DNA of 64,000 nt from JANNVK01 sp031430435 (GTDB lineage Bacteria; Acidobacteriota; Blastocatellia; Pyrinomonadales; Pyrinomonadaceae), in assembly GCA_031430435.1 (NCBI GenBank), contig JANPBM010000005.1, positions 11,366 through 75,365 on the forward strand, in the 5' to 3' direction. Below the pieces are notes generated by a model. It worked only from the letters and a program-made list of their open reading frames with translations, was not told the DNA's origin and ran no database searches. Of the stretch, positions 7,556-15,075 are shown piece by piece. Within the stretch, counting starts at the first letter, position 1. Each line of letters begins with the position of its first letter. The position numbers and the translations under genes are program-made.

Positions 7556-9630
7556 AAATCTCGGAAGCCTTAACCAAAGATGTCGGGCGAGCGATTGTCC
7601 GTTTAGACCCGGCTGACTTGCAAAAAGTCGGAGTAAATATCGGCGATACGGTTCAAGTTGCAGGCAAACGCACTACTGTTTGCAAGGCAATGCCGATGTA
7701 TAAAGATTTACGCGGTCAAAACCGAATCCAAATGGACGGTGTCACGCGGGAAAATGTCGGCGGAAGTCTCGATGAATTTGTCGGTATCAAAAAACTTAAC
7801 ATTCCGGCGGCGGAAAAAGTAACCTTCACCACACTTTCAGTCGTTCCCGACGATAAAGATTTAGCCTATATCGGCGGTTTGATTGACGGATTGCCCGTCA
7901 CCGTCGGCGATAAGGTCAGAGTCAATCTTTTCGGTTCGCGTTTTGTTGAATTTATAGTTGAAAATGTTTCGCCGAAAGGCTCGGCTCTTATTCAAGCGAA
8001 CACGGTTTTACAAGTCTCCGAAAGCAAACCGGACGCAAAAAGTTTAAGCAAAGTTAATTCACTTTCTTACGAAGACATCGGAGGTCTGCGTCCGCAAGTT
8101 GCCCGCATCCGCGAAATTATCGAACTTCCGCTGCGTTATCCCGAAGTTTTTGAACGGCTCGGCATTGACGCACCGAAAGGAGTTTTGCTGCACGGTTCGC
8201 CGGGTTGCGGAAAAACGCTGATCGCAAGGGCAATCGCCTCCGAAACCGATGCCAATTTTTTCACGATTTCGGGACCTGAAATAGTCCACAAACATTACGG
8301 CGAATCAGAAGCCAATTTACGCAAGATTTTTGAAGAAGCGTCAAAAAAATCGCCGAGCATTATTTTTATCGACGAAATTGACGCTATTGCTCCACGCCGC
8401 GAAACTACGCAAGGCGAAGTCGAAAAACGGGTCGTCGCACAACTTTTATCTTTGATGGACGGCTTAAATCGCCGTGCAAATATCGTTGTTTTAGCCGCTA
8501 CCAATTTGCCGAATAATCTTGATCCGGCTTTGCGAAGACCGGGTAGATTTGACCGAGAAATTACGATTCCGGTTCCGGACAGAAACGGCAGACGCGAGAT
8601 TCTGGAGATTCATTCAAACGGAATGCCTTTGGCACAAGACGTTGATCCGGATAAACTTGCCGAATTGACACACGGCTTTGTCGGTGCGGATTTAGAAGCT
8701 CTCTGCCGTGAATCGGCGATGAATTCACTCCGCAAAATTTTGCCCGAAATTGATTTTTCGTTGTCCGCCGTTCCTTACGAAAAAATTGCCGGGTTAGAAG
8801 TAACGATGGAAAACTTTCTGTCGGCTTTGCACGAAATCGAGCCGACCGCAATGCGTGAAGTTTTCGTCGAAGTTCCAAACGTCCGATGGAACGACATCGG
8901 CGGCTTGCAGGAAATCAAAGAACAGTTGCAGGAAGCCGTTATTTATCCGCTTCAACACGCTGATCTATTTGCAAAAGCTAATGTTAAGCCGCCCAAAGGA
9001 ATTCTGCTTGCCGGTGCTCCGGGTTGCGGAAAAACACTTTTGGCAAAAGCCGCCGCGACTGAAACAAAGGTCAATTTTATCGCCGTTAAAGGTGCGGAAT
9101 TACTCTCGAAATACGTTGGTGAATCTGAAAGAGCGATGCGTGAAATTTTCAAAAAAGCCCGACAAGCGGCTCCTTGCATTATCTTTTTCGACGAAATTGA
9201 CGCGATTGTTCCGACTCGTTCGGGTGAATCGGGCAACAACGTTCCGGAAAGAGTTTTGGCACAATTTTTAGCCGAAATGGACGGCGTTGAAGAATTGAAA
9301 GGCGTGCTTGTTTTGGGTGCTACAAATCGACTTGACCGACTTGATTCGGCAGTTTTGCGTCCCGGACGTTTTGATGTAGTGATAGAATTGGGCTTGCCAA
9401 GTGAGGCTGACCGCATCGAAGTTTTTGAAGTTCATTTAAGAAATAAACCGACGGATAAAAATATAGATTTGAAAAAATTAGCCGATGAAACCGAAGGATT
9501 TTCGGCGGCGGAAATTTCAGGAGTTTGCCAACGTGCCGCACTCAACGCAGTCAAACGTGCCATCACAGCCAAATCAGACGAAGTTAAAATTTATTCGGAA
9601 GATTTACAAATCGCAATTCAAAATGCTTAA
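7534..9630 (+). CDS. CDC48/VAT-type double AAA ATPase
   Basis: This 698-residue protein has the p97/CDC48 architecture: an N-terminal double-psi barrel domain (about 1-85), a CDC48 domain 2 (about 100-165), and two AAA modules D1 and D2. Walker A is GSPGCGKT in D1 and GAPGCGKT in D2, both with Cys where Thr is usual. Walker B is IIFIDEIDA and IIFFDEIDA, and both modules carry the RRPGRFD/LRPGRFD arginine-finger region. Homohexamers unfold or remodel proteins by pulling them through the central pore. In a gas vesicle locus the likely clients are GvpA or misassembled vesicle subunits. CDC48-like ATPases in gvp clusters are known; the direct client is inference. Confidence 0.93.
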   Translation: MPENLKLKISEALTKDVGRAIVRLDPADLQKVGVNIGDTVQVAGKRTTVCKAMPMYKDLRGQNRIQMDGVTRENVGGSLDEFVGIKKLNIPAAEKVTFTTLSVVPDDKDLAYIGGLIDGLPVTVGDKVRVNLFGSRFVEFIVENVSPKGSALIQANTVLQVSESKPDAKSLSKVNSLSYEDIGGLRPQVARIREIIELPLRYPEVFERLGIDAPKGVLLHGSPGCGKTLIARAIASETDANFFTISGPEIVHKHYGESEANLRKIFEEASKKSPSIIFIDEIDAIAPRRETTQGEVEKRVVAQLLSLMDGLNRRANIVVLAATNLPNNLDPALRRPGRFDREITIPVPDRNGRREILEIHSNGMPLAQDVDPDKLAELTHGFVGADLEALCRESAMNSLRKILPEIDFSLSAVPYEKIAGLEVTMENFLSALHEIEPTAMREVFVEVPNVRWNDIGGLQEIKEQLQEAVIYPLQHADLFAKANVKPPKGILLAGAPGCGKTLLAKAAATETKVNFIAVKGAELLSKYVGESERAMREIFKKARQAAPCIIFFDEIDAIVPTRSGESGNNVPERVLAQFLAEMDGVEELKGVLVLGATNRLDRLDSAVLRPGRFDVVIELGLPSEADRIEVFEVHLRNKPTDKNIDLKKLADETEGFSAAEISGVCQRAALNAVKRAITAKSDEVKIYSEDLQIAIQNA

Positions 9631-9639
9631 CTTGTTGTT

Positions 9640-10416
9640 ATGCCGGATGAAAAAGGAATTTATTTATATTGTTTCGCCGAAAATGCTTCGGAGGCAAGCC
9701 TTGCCGAAATTTCCAATGAAGCCTATCTGCTTGATTTAGCGGGAATTAAGGCTTTCGTAACTGATGTGAATTTGGATGATTTCGTCGGCGAAAAAGGCGA
9801 TGAGAATTTGCAAAATCTTGAATGGCTGATGCCGAAAGTTGTTCTTCACGAACAAATTACCGAAAGTATTTTGCAACGATCCGCTGTTTTTCCGGTCGCG
9901 TTCGGCTCGATTTTCAGTTCGTCCGAAAGCCTTAAAGCAACGATTGAAAAAAATAAAGAAACAATCGTCGAATTTCTACAATTTACCGAAAATACGGACG
10001 AAATCGGTTTGAAAGGATTTCTTGACCGTGAAGCCGCCAAACAAAGACTTTTGCAGTCGGATTTTGCCGCCGAGGTTTCCGAACTTGATAATTTATCCGC
10101 AGGCAGAAAGTTTTTCGCCGAGAAAAAACTGATTGAAAAAGCGGAAAAATCAGTCAATAAAACGCTTGATGAAGTTTGTGGTGAAGTTGCTCAAAAACTT
10201 TCGGATTCGGCAAAATCTTCCGTACAAAGAAAAGTTGTACAATCCGATGACGAAGGCGAACAGGTGATAAATTGGGCGTTTTTGATTGAGCGTGAGAAAG
10301 TCTCCGAATTTAACCGATTGGTCGAAGAAATAAACACGGAAGTTTCCGATTTTGGGTTTAAACTCCGTCTTTCCAAGGTTTTACCGCCATATAGTTTTGT
10401 GCCGAAATTAATTTGA
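9640..10416 (+). CDS. GvpF/GvpL family gas vesicle protein (copy 1)
   Basis: A 258-residue GvpF/L protein. It shows the family pattern of an N-terminal alpha/beta domain beginning KGIYLYCFAE, the segment VVLHEQITESIL with following VFPVAFGSIF, a long helical middle, and a C-terminal second alpha/beta domain ending INWAFLIERE...LPPYSFVPKLI. GvpF/L proteins are needed for nucleation and bind monomeric GvpA. This is the first of three members (also 10418-11074 and 13948-14712). It is 9 bp from the CDC48 gene and 1 bp from the next. Confidence 0.9.
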   Translation: MPDEKGIYLYCFAENASEASLAEISNEAYLLDLAGIKAFVTDVNLDDFVGEKGDENLQNLEWLMPKVVLHEQITESILQRSAVFPVAFGSIFSSSESLKATIEKNKETIVEFLQFTENTDEIGLKGFLDREAAKQRLLQSDFAAEVSELDNLSAGRKFFAEKKLIEKAEKSVNKTLDEVCGEVAQKLSDSAKSSVQRKVVQSDDEGEQVINWAFLIEREKVSEFNRLVEEINTEVSDFGFKLRLSKVLPPYSFVPKLI

Positions 10417-10417
10417 A

Positions 10418-11074
10418 ATGAATAATCAAGCCGAAAAAATCTTGATTTACGCCGTTTCGCGGGCAAATTGTGTCACCGAAACAGCAAATTTGCCGGACGG
10501 AATCGAAACGCAGATCTTTGGCGATCTCGCTGTTTTTTTTTCACGAATCAACCAAATTTCCCAAGACATCGAAACCCTCAAAAACTATCACGATGTAATT
10601 TCTGCATTGCATTCCGCCATTACGATAGTTCCTTTTCGTTACGGTTCCTGCGTTGAAACTCTGCAAAATCTGCAATTCTGGCTGGAAAATGAAGAGAAAC
10701 AATATCTTAAACTTTCAGCAAAATTGGACGGATTAACGGAAATGAGTTTGCGAATAATTGTTCCGCCGATTGCAGAGGAAGCGTCCGCCAAATCTATATC
10801 GGGTAGGGATTATTTGCTCAACAAATCCAAAGCATTTCGGCAGAGTGAAAAAGGAGCGGCAATTATCGAATCGCTTAAAACCGAGCTGCAAAAATACATC
10901 TGCGAACTTAAACACGAAAAACGCGACGACATTTTATCGGTTTACTTTCTAATCAAAAAAAGTGACGTTGAAGATTTCCGCCGAAGTTTTTCGGAAACCG
11001 AAAAAACAATCGACTTCAGATGTGTGTTGACGGGCGGTTGGTGTCCGTTTAATTTCTGTACAAACGATGTCTAG
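10418..11074 (+). CDS. GvpF/GvpL family gas vesicle protein (copy 2)
   Basis: This 218-residue protein shows the GvpF/L signatures in reduced form: LIYAVSRAN at the N-terminus, HSAITIVPFRYGS (the conserved 'P-F-x-G' turn), a helical middle and a C-terminal domain ending LTGGWCPFNF. It is about 40 residues shorter than the other two copies and is the last gene before a strong intrinsic terminator at 11115-11150, which ends the first gvp transcription unit. Confidence 0.87.
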   Translation: MNNQAEKILIYAVSRANCVTETANLPDGIETQIFGDLAVFFSRINQISQDIETLKNYHDVISALHSAITIVPFRYGSCVETLQNLQFWLENEEKQYLKLSAKLDGLTEMSLRIIVPPIAEEASAKSISGRDYLLNKSKAFRQSEKGAAIIESLKTELQKYICELKHEKRDDILSVYFLIKKSDVEDFRRSFSETEKTIDFRCVLTGGWCPFNFCTNDV

Positions 11075-11114
11075 TTTTTAGACTGGCTTCCAAAATATAG
11101 ACGCAAACATCACT

Positions 11115-11150
11115 AAAACTCGGTAAAACCTTGCATTTTACCGAGTTTTT
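11115..11150 (+). terminator. Intrinsic terminator ending the first gvp unit
   Basis: A perfect 14-bp inverted repeat (11115-11128 with 11136-11149, arm core ACTCGGTAAAA) with a 7-base loop is followed by a T-run. It lies 40 bp after the second GvpF/L stop and only 5 bp before the sigma-54 promoter of gvpA. The stem could also be a regulator site, because it is symmetrical and promoter-adjacent. Confidence 0.8.
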
Positions 11151-11154
11151 ACTG

Positions 11155-11170
11155 TGGCACAATAATCGCA
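11155..11170 (+). promoter_or_regulatory. Candidate sigma-54 (-24/-12) promoter of gvpA
   Basis: The sequence TGGCAC-5 bases-TCGCA matches the sigma-54 consensus TGGCAC-N5-TTGCW with one mismatch, and GG/GC spacing is exact. It lies 104 bp before the gvpA start. The NtrC-type activator with an intact GAFTGA loop at 3922-5274 supports real use. Confidence 0.72.
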
Positions 11171-11273
11171 TACACATTGAAACCAAAGTAATTTGGTCTT
11201 AAAAATAATCTTAATACTCTTATCAAAACGAAGAATCACTTCGTCAAAATAAAACCAAAAAAGGAGAAAAAAA

Positions 11274-11489
11274 ATGGCTAAAATTCAAAAAGCAACCGAT
11301 TCGTCAAGTTTGGCAGAGGTGGTTGACCGCATTCTGGATAAAGGTATCGTCATTGATGCTTTCGTAAAAGTATCGCTTGTCGGTATTGAACTGTTGGCGA
11401 TTGAAGCTCGGATAGTAATTGCTTCGGTCGAAACCTACTTGAAATATGCTGAAGCAGTCGGTCTGACGGCGACAGAAATATCCGCTTAG
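11274..11489 (+). CDS. gvpA: GvpA, major gas vesicle shell protein
   Basis: The 71-residue sequence is a classic GvpA: SSSLAEVVDRILDKG, then IVIDAFVKVSLVGIELL and IEARIVIASVETYL. It forms the helix-strand-strand-helix ribs that polymerise into the hollow gas-permeable vesicle. A strong AAGGAG ribosome-binding site precedes the ATG, and a private sigma-54-type promoter lies upstream. A stable hairpin downstream (11500-11538) fits the need for much more GvpA than the other proteins. Confidence 0.97.
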   Translation: MAKIQKATDSSSLAEVVDRILDKGIVIDAFVKVSLVGIELLAIEARIVIASVETYLKYAEAVGLTATEISA

Positions 11490-11499
11490 GAATAAAGAA

Positions 11500-11538
11500 T
11501 CTCGTAAAGAGTGTGGTTATTCTGCACTCTTTATAAGA
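11500..11538 (+). terminator. Hairpin after gvpA, probable attenuator or mRNA stabiliser
   Basis: A 14-pair stem (11500-11513 with 11525-11538; one G-U pair and one C-A mismatch) with an 11-base loop starts 10 bp after the gvpA stop. No T-run follows, so full termination is unlikely. Partial read-through or 3'-end protection of the gvpA mRNA is a better reading. Confidence 0.55.
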
Positions 11539-11632
11539 TTCAAACATCAATTTGAAAATCCTTGAATTCTAATTTTTAAGGGTTTATTTATTTTTTAATG
11601 TCTTACTTATCAAATTCAAACGGAGCAAAACA

Positions 11633-12217
11633 ATGGGAAATATAGCTCAAGATATGGCTCGTTTAGCAGATGATATTATTCGTCTTAAAGCCGAACGCGT
11701 CGAGAAAATTGCTGAAATCGCCGAAAAAACAGTCGAAATCAGAGTAGAAACAAATTCAATGTTAGACGAATTTACTCAAACAAGAAAAGTTCAAGCAAAA
11801 TTCGACAAAGCCAATCGGGTTAATTTTGTAACCAATTTGGTAGCCGATGTCGGTGAAATGCTGGACGTATTCCAAGAAAATCACCGGGAAACAGCAAAAA
11901 CCGAAGCAGTTAAACGTAAACAAAATGTCAAAGATATTAAGGAAGAAGTTAATCAACAACTGGACAATTTTGCCGATGAAATGAGTGAAATGCGTAACGC
12001 TTGGCAAGGCAGAAAAACCGGTAGAAAAATCGTCCGTGCCACACCGAATCCGACTGTTAAAGCCGCCGTGCCGCCGGTCAAAGTTGCCGGAATTGCCGCT
12101 CCGACAGTTGCAAAAGTAAATGCAGGTGACTTGCTTTCAGTTTTGGCTGATGAATTCGGGGCGGAAATGAAACAGCGTCCGAATGTTTCTAAAACACTGC
12201 GTCGCCGTCGCCGATAA
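11633..12217 (+). CDS. Helical GvpC-like candidate protein with basic tail
   Basis: This 194-residue protein is predicted almost entirely helical to residue about 130. Charged heptad-like segments recur (MLDEFTQTRKVQAKF; MLDVFQENHRETAK; QLDNFADEMSEMRNAW), spaced roughly 40 residues apart. That spacing and the aromatic at the motif ends recall the 33-residue repeats of GvpC, the outer reinforcing rib protein. A Pro/Val/Ala-rich linker and a C-terminal run RRRRR follow. It sits directly between gvpA and gvpN, the position of gvpC in cyanobacteria and Serratia. I infer a GvpC-type role; similarity by eye is weak. Confidence 0.55.
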   Translation: MGNIAQDMARLADDIIRLKAERVEKIAEIAEKTVEIRVETNSMLDEFTQTRKVQAKFDKANRVNFVTNLVADVGEMLDVFQENHRETAKTEAVKRKQNVKDIKEEVNQQLDNFADEMSEMRNAWQGRKTGRKIVRATPNPTVKAAVPPVKVAGIAAPTVAKVNAGDLLSVLADEFGAEMKQRPNVSKTLRRRRR

Positions 12218-12229
12218 TTTAAGGAAAAA

Positions 12230-13189
12230 ATGACAATGCAAGCCTTTGGAGCAAGTTTATCAGAAAAAGTCGTTCCCGAACCGAGCAAGTTTTTCGTTAA
12301 TACCGAACGAGTACAGGAAATTACCGAACGTGCCTTGACTTACCTCGAGGTCGGTTATCCGATTCATTTTTCGGGAGTTGCGGGAACAGGGAAAACTACT
12401 CTCGCTTTTCACGTCGCCTCGCAACTTGGTCGTCCGGTCATATTGATTCACGGCGACGATGAATTTAAAGCGTCGGATTTGATTGGTCGCGACGTTGGTT
12501 ATCGCAAAAGTAAAACAGTTGATAATTTTATCCATTCAGTCATTAAAACCCAAGAGGAAATGCGAAGTTTATGGGTGGAAAATTCGCTGACAACCGCTTG
12601 CCGCGAAGGTGCAACGCTTATTTACGACGAGTTCACACGCTCACGCCCGGAGGCGAACAACGCTTTGTTGGCTATTCTCGAAGAAAAGATTATGACTTTG
12701 CCTTCCAGAGCCAAATCCGGACAAGGTTATCAAATGGTTCATCCGGATTTTCGCGTAATTTTTACGTCTAATCCTGATGAATATGTCGGCACACACAAAA
12801 CTCAAGATGCATTGATGGACAGAATGATCACCTTGAAAGTCGGACATAACGACCGCGAAACCGAGATGTTAATCACGCAAAGCAAAAGTGGCGTTAAAAT
12901 TGAAGAAGCCGAAAAACTCGTGCTTTTAATTCGAGCTTTGCGAAAAATGAGCGTCAGCGAGCATCGTCCGACCGTTCGTGCCGCCATCGCTATCGGAAAG
13001 GTTGTAGCGCATCGTAATCTGGAAATCAGCAGCGGTAATCGGTTTTTCAGCCAAATTTGTAAAGATATTTTGAATATGGACGCAGAATCGGTTAAAAAAG
13101 GGCAGCCGGAATTTTCAGATGATTTAATTGACAAACTGATTGACGAAGTTTGCGGTTTCGATTTATTTTCCGCCTTTAAAGGAGATTGA
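12230..13189 (+). CDS. gvpN: GvpN, MoxR-type AAA+ ATPase
   Basis: The 319-residue protein has Walker A GVAGTGKT (49-56), Walker B TLIYDEFTR and sensor-1 region VIFTSNPDEYVG, as in GvpN and other MoxR-like AAA+ proteins. GvpN is an ATPase that helps vesicles grow to full width or length. An AAGGA site precedes ATG 12230. It follows the GvpC-like gene by 12 bp, the usual gvpA-C-N order. Confidence 0.95.
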   Translation: MTMQAFGASLSEKVVPEPSKFFVNTERVQEITERALTYLEVGYPIHFSGVAGTGKTTLAFHVASQLGRPVILIHGDDEFKASDLIGRDVGYRKSKTVDNFIHSVIKTQEEMRSLWVENSLTTACREGATLIYDEFTRSRPEANNALLAILEEKIMTLPSRAKSGQGYQMVHPDFRVIFTSNPDEYVGTHKTQDALMDRMITLKVGHNDRETEMLITQSKSGVKIEEAEKLVLLIRALRKMSVSEHRPTVRAAIAIGKVVAHRNLEISSGNRFFSQICKDILNMDAESVKKGQPEFSDDLIDKLIDEVCGFDLFSAFKGD

Positions 13190-13195
13190 TTTTTT

Positions 13196-13387
13196 ATGTT
13201 AACCACCCGAAAAAGTTTACGGAATATTAAAACGCTGACCGATTTGAAAACTAAACCGAAGTCGGACGGGCAAAATCCGATTTTTCAAATGATTCGGTTA
13301 CGCGACAAGAAAAATGCAATTTTGCAAAAACTTGACGTGCTGAATTCACAAGAAAAAGAAATTTTAAGTAAGAAGGCAATGAAATGA
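13196..13387 (+). CDS. Small basic coiled-coil protein, gvp operon
   Basis: This is a 63-residue protein with a basic N-terminal half and a helical C-terminal half (MIRLRDKKNAILQKLDVL). A GGAG site formed by the end of gvpN lies just upstream. The C-terminal helix resembles a segment of the next protein (13384-13689), suggesting the two are diverged paralogues. I do not recognise the family. It overlaps the following gene by 4 bases. Confidence 0.65.
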   Translation: MLTTRKSLRNIKTLTDLKTKPKSDGQNPIFQMIRLRDKKNAILQKLDVLNSQEKEILSKKAMK

Positions 13388-13689
13388 AAGTTCTAAAAAC
13401 AACTGTGCCGAGAAAGAAAAACGTAACCGTTCCACATCGTTCGTATATGAAAATAAGTTGCTTGGAAATGGAACGAGTCAGGTTGACGGTCGAAAAAAAT
13501 AAAGCGTTGGCAAGGATAAATTCCATTGCCGCCCGACTTAAACAAATTGACACGGAAAAAGAGCGTTTGCTGGCAAATCTTAAAGAAGATGCCGCAAACG
13601 TTTTGCCGCTTTCTAAAGATATAGATCAAATGCTTAATGATTTGCCGATTCAAACAAAGTCTGAAATCGGCTTCAAACTGAAATACTAA
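13384..13689 (+). CDS. Small coiled-coil protein, gvp operon
   Basis: The 101-residue protein has a basic start (VPRKKNVTVPHRSYMK) and a long helix (about 25-70) with the pattern RLTVEKNKALARINSI, matching RLRDKKNAILQKLDVL of the upstream small protein. The C-terminus is less ordered. Its function is unknown. Tight coupling (4-bp overlap) with the upstream gene implies a joint, possibly heteromeric, role in vesicle assembly or regulation. Confidence 0.65.
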   Translation: MKVLKTTVPRKKNVTVPHRSYMKISCLEMERVRLTVEKNKALARINSIAARLKQIDTEKERLLANLKEDAANVLPLSKDIDQMLNDLPIQTKSEIGFKLKY

Positions 13690-13707
13690 AATACTAAGGA
13701 GAAGAAA

Positions 13708-13944
13708 ATGAGAATTAATTGCTTAAACTGCGGACATAAAATCGAGTTGGATGATGTTTACGACGATTACGAAGGATTGATTAAATGTATGACCTGTCGT
13801 ACTTTGCTGAGTATAAAAACCGAAGACTCAAAACTCAAAGGAGTCGGTTTTGCTCCGACTGCACCTTCAATCGGTCAGGCGACCGGTAATTTTTTCGGGG
13901 AATTTCAACAATCGGCAATGAGAGTCGATTCTTCGGAGAATTAA
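13708..13944 (+). CDS. Small zinc-ribbon protein, gvp operon
   Basis: A 78-residue protein whose N-terminus has two CxxC knuckles (CLNCGH at residue 4 and CMTCRT at residue about 30) separated by an acidic turn, typical of an MJ0042-like zinc ribbon. The remainder is low-complexity and Gly/Phe-containing. A strong AAGGAG site precedes the ATG. It may be a zinc-binding adaptor for the gas vesicle machinery; that role is inference from position only. Confidence 0.68.
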   Translation: MRINCLNCGHKIELDDVYDDYEGLIKCMTCRTLLSIKTEDSKLKGVGFAPTAPSIGQATGNFFGEFQQSAMRVDSSEN

Positions 13945-13947
13945 AAT

Positions 13948-14712
13948 ATGAATGCCACAACCGTTGCCGGAATTCAAAACGGCAAACACATCTACGCCAT
14001 TGTGCCGTCCGAAACACCTGATAATTACGGTGAAATCGGCATCAACGGCTGTATTGTTTACAAAGTTCAAAACGGTAGTTTAGCTGCTGTTGTCAGCGAC
14101 ATTACCGTTCGTCGCCTGCGTCCGGAAAGAAAAAATCTGGCGGCACACAACCATGTTTTGAAAACCATTTTGAATGAAACAACGCCTTTGCCGGTGTCGT
14201 TTGGGGTGGTGGCAAATAATCAAGAACAGGTTAAGGCAATTCTGAAACGCCACGAAGATACGCTCAGCGAACAGCTTGACCGCTTGGACGGAAAAGTTGA
14301 AATGTCAGTCCGCGTTGCTTTGGATGTCGAAAACGTCTTTGAATATTTTGTGGCAAATTATGATATTTTACGAAATGCCCGCGACCAAATCTTTTCTAAA
14401 GGCAGAACGCCTTCGCAGGACGAAAAAATTGAGGTCGGCAGATTGTTCGAGAAAATTTTGAATACCGAAAGAGAACGTTATGCCGATAATCTGACCAATT
14501 CTTTGGAAGATATTTGTACTGAAATTAAGCAATCTCCGTTACGAAGTGAAGGTGAATTGGCTCATCTGACTTGTCTCGTCCCGCGTCAAAAAATTGCATT
14601 ATTCGAAAAGTGTGTCGAAATGCAAGCCGAAGAATTTTCGGACGATTTCGCCTTTAGCTTGAACGGACCTTTTGCTCCGCACAACTTTGTAGAAATGCGT
14701 TTAGACTTCTAA
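13948..14712 (+). CDS. GvpF/GvpL family gas vesicle protein (copy 3)
   Basis: A 254-residue GvpF/L with the full signatures: GKHIYAIVPSE at the start, an N-terminal domain ending VVSDITVR, HNHVLKTIL followed by PLPVSFGVV, the SVRVALDVE strand, a long helical section and the C-terminal FSLNGPFAPHNFVEMRLDF ending. This ending matches GvpF/L better than copy 2 does. It is 3 bp after the zinc-ribbon gene and 21 bp before gvpG, a common gvpF/L-gvpG arrangement. Confidence 0.93.
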   Translation: MNATTVAGIQNGKHIYAIVPSETPDNYGEIGINGCIVYKVQNGSLAAVVSDITVRRLRPERKNLAAHNHVLKTILNETTPLPVSFGVVANNQEQVKAILKRHEDTLSEQLDRLDGKVEMSVRVALDVENVFEYFVANYDILRNARDQIFSKGRTPSQDEKIEVGRLFEKILNTERERYADNLTNSLEDICTEIKQSPLRSEGELAHLTCLVPRQKIALFEKCVEMQAEEFSDDFAFSLNGPFAPHNFVEMRLDF

Positions 14713-14733
14713 ATTAAAAGTCCGGCTTCAAAT

Positions 14734-15075
14734 ATGTTTCTTCTTGACGACATTTTACTTTCACCTGTTAATGGCTTTGTTTGGCTTTGCCGACAGATTC
14801 AAACTGCGGCTTTGAAAGAGTTTGAAGTTACGCAGGAACAGATTTCGGAAGATTTGAGTCTGCTTTATATGATGCTTGAAACAGAGCAAATCACGATTGA
14901 AGAGTTTGAGGCGAGAGAAACCGAACTACTCGATTTGCTTGATGAACTTCAAGCTGAAGCGGAAGAAGGTGATGAAGACGATGACGATGATGACGAAGAA
15001 GAAGGTGATGAAGATGATGACGAAGAAGAAGACGATGAACTAGACGAAGATGATGAAGACGATGATGATGAATAA
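14734..15075 (+). CDS. gvpG: GvpG with a long acidic tail
   Basis: Residues 1-72 are a typical GvpG: MFLLDDILLSPVNGFVWLCR, then a helical hairpin ending ARETELLDLLDEL. GvpG is a small essential accessory protein found with GvpF/L at vesicle nucleation. Residues 74-113 are almost only Asp and Glu (with a few Gly and Leu), which is unusual; normal GvpG is about 80-90 residues. The tail is encoded by a GAT/GAA microsatellite (about 14960-15072). The shifted frame of this repeat supplies the start codons of the downstream ArsA-like gene. Confidence 0.88.
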   Translation: MFLLDDILLSPVNGFVWLCRQIQTAALKEFEVTQEQISEDLSLLYMMLETEQITIEEFEARETELLDLLDELQAEAEEGDEDDDDDDEEEGDEDDDEEEDDELDEDDEDDDDE

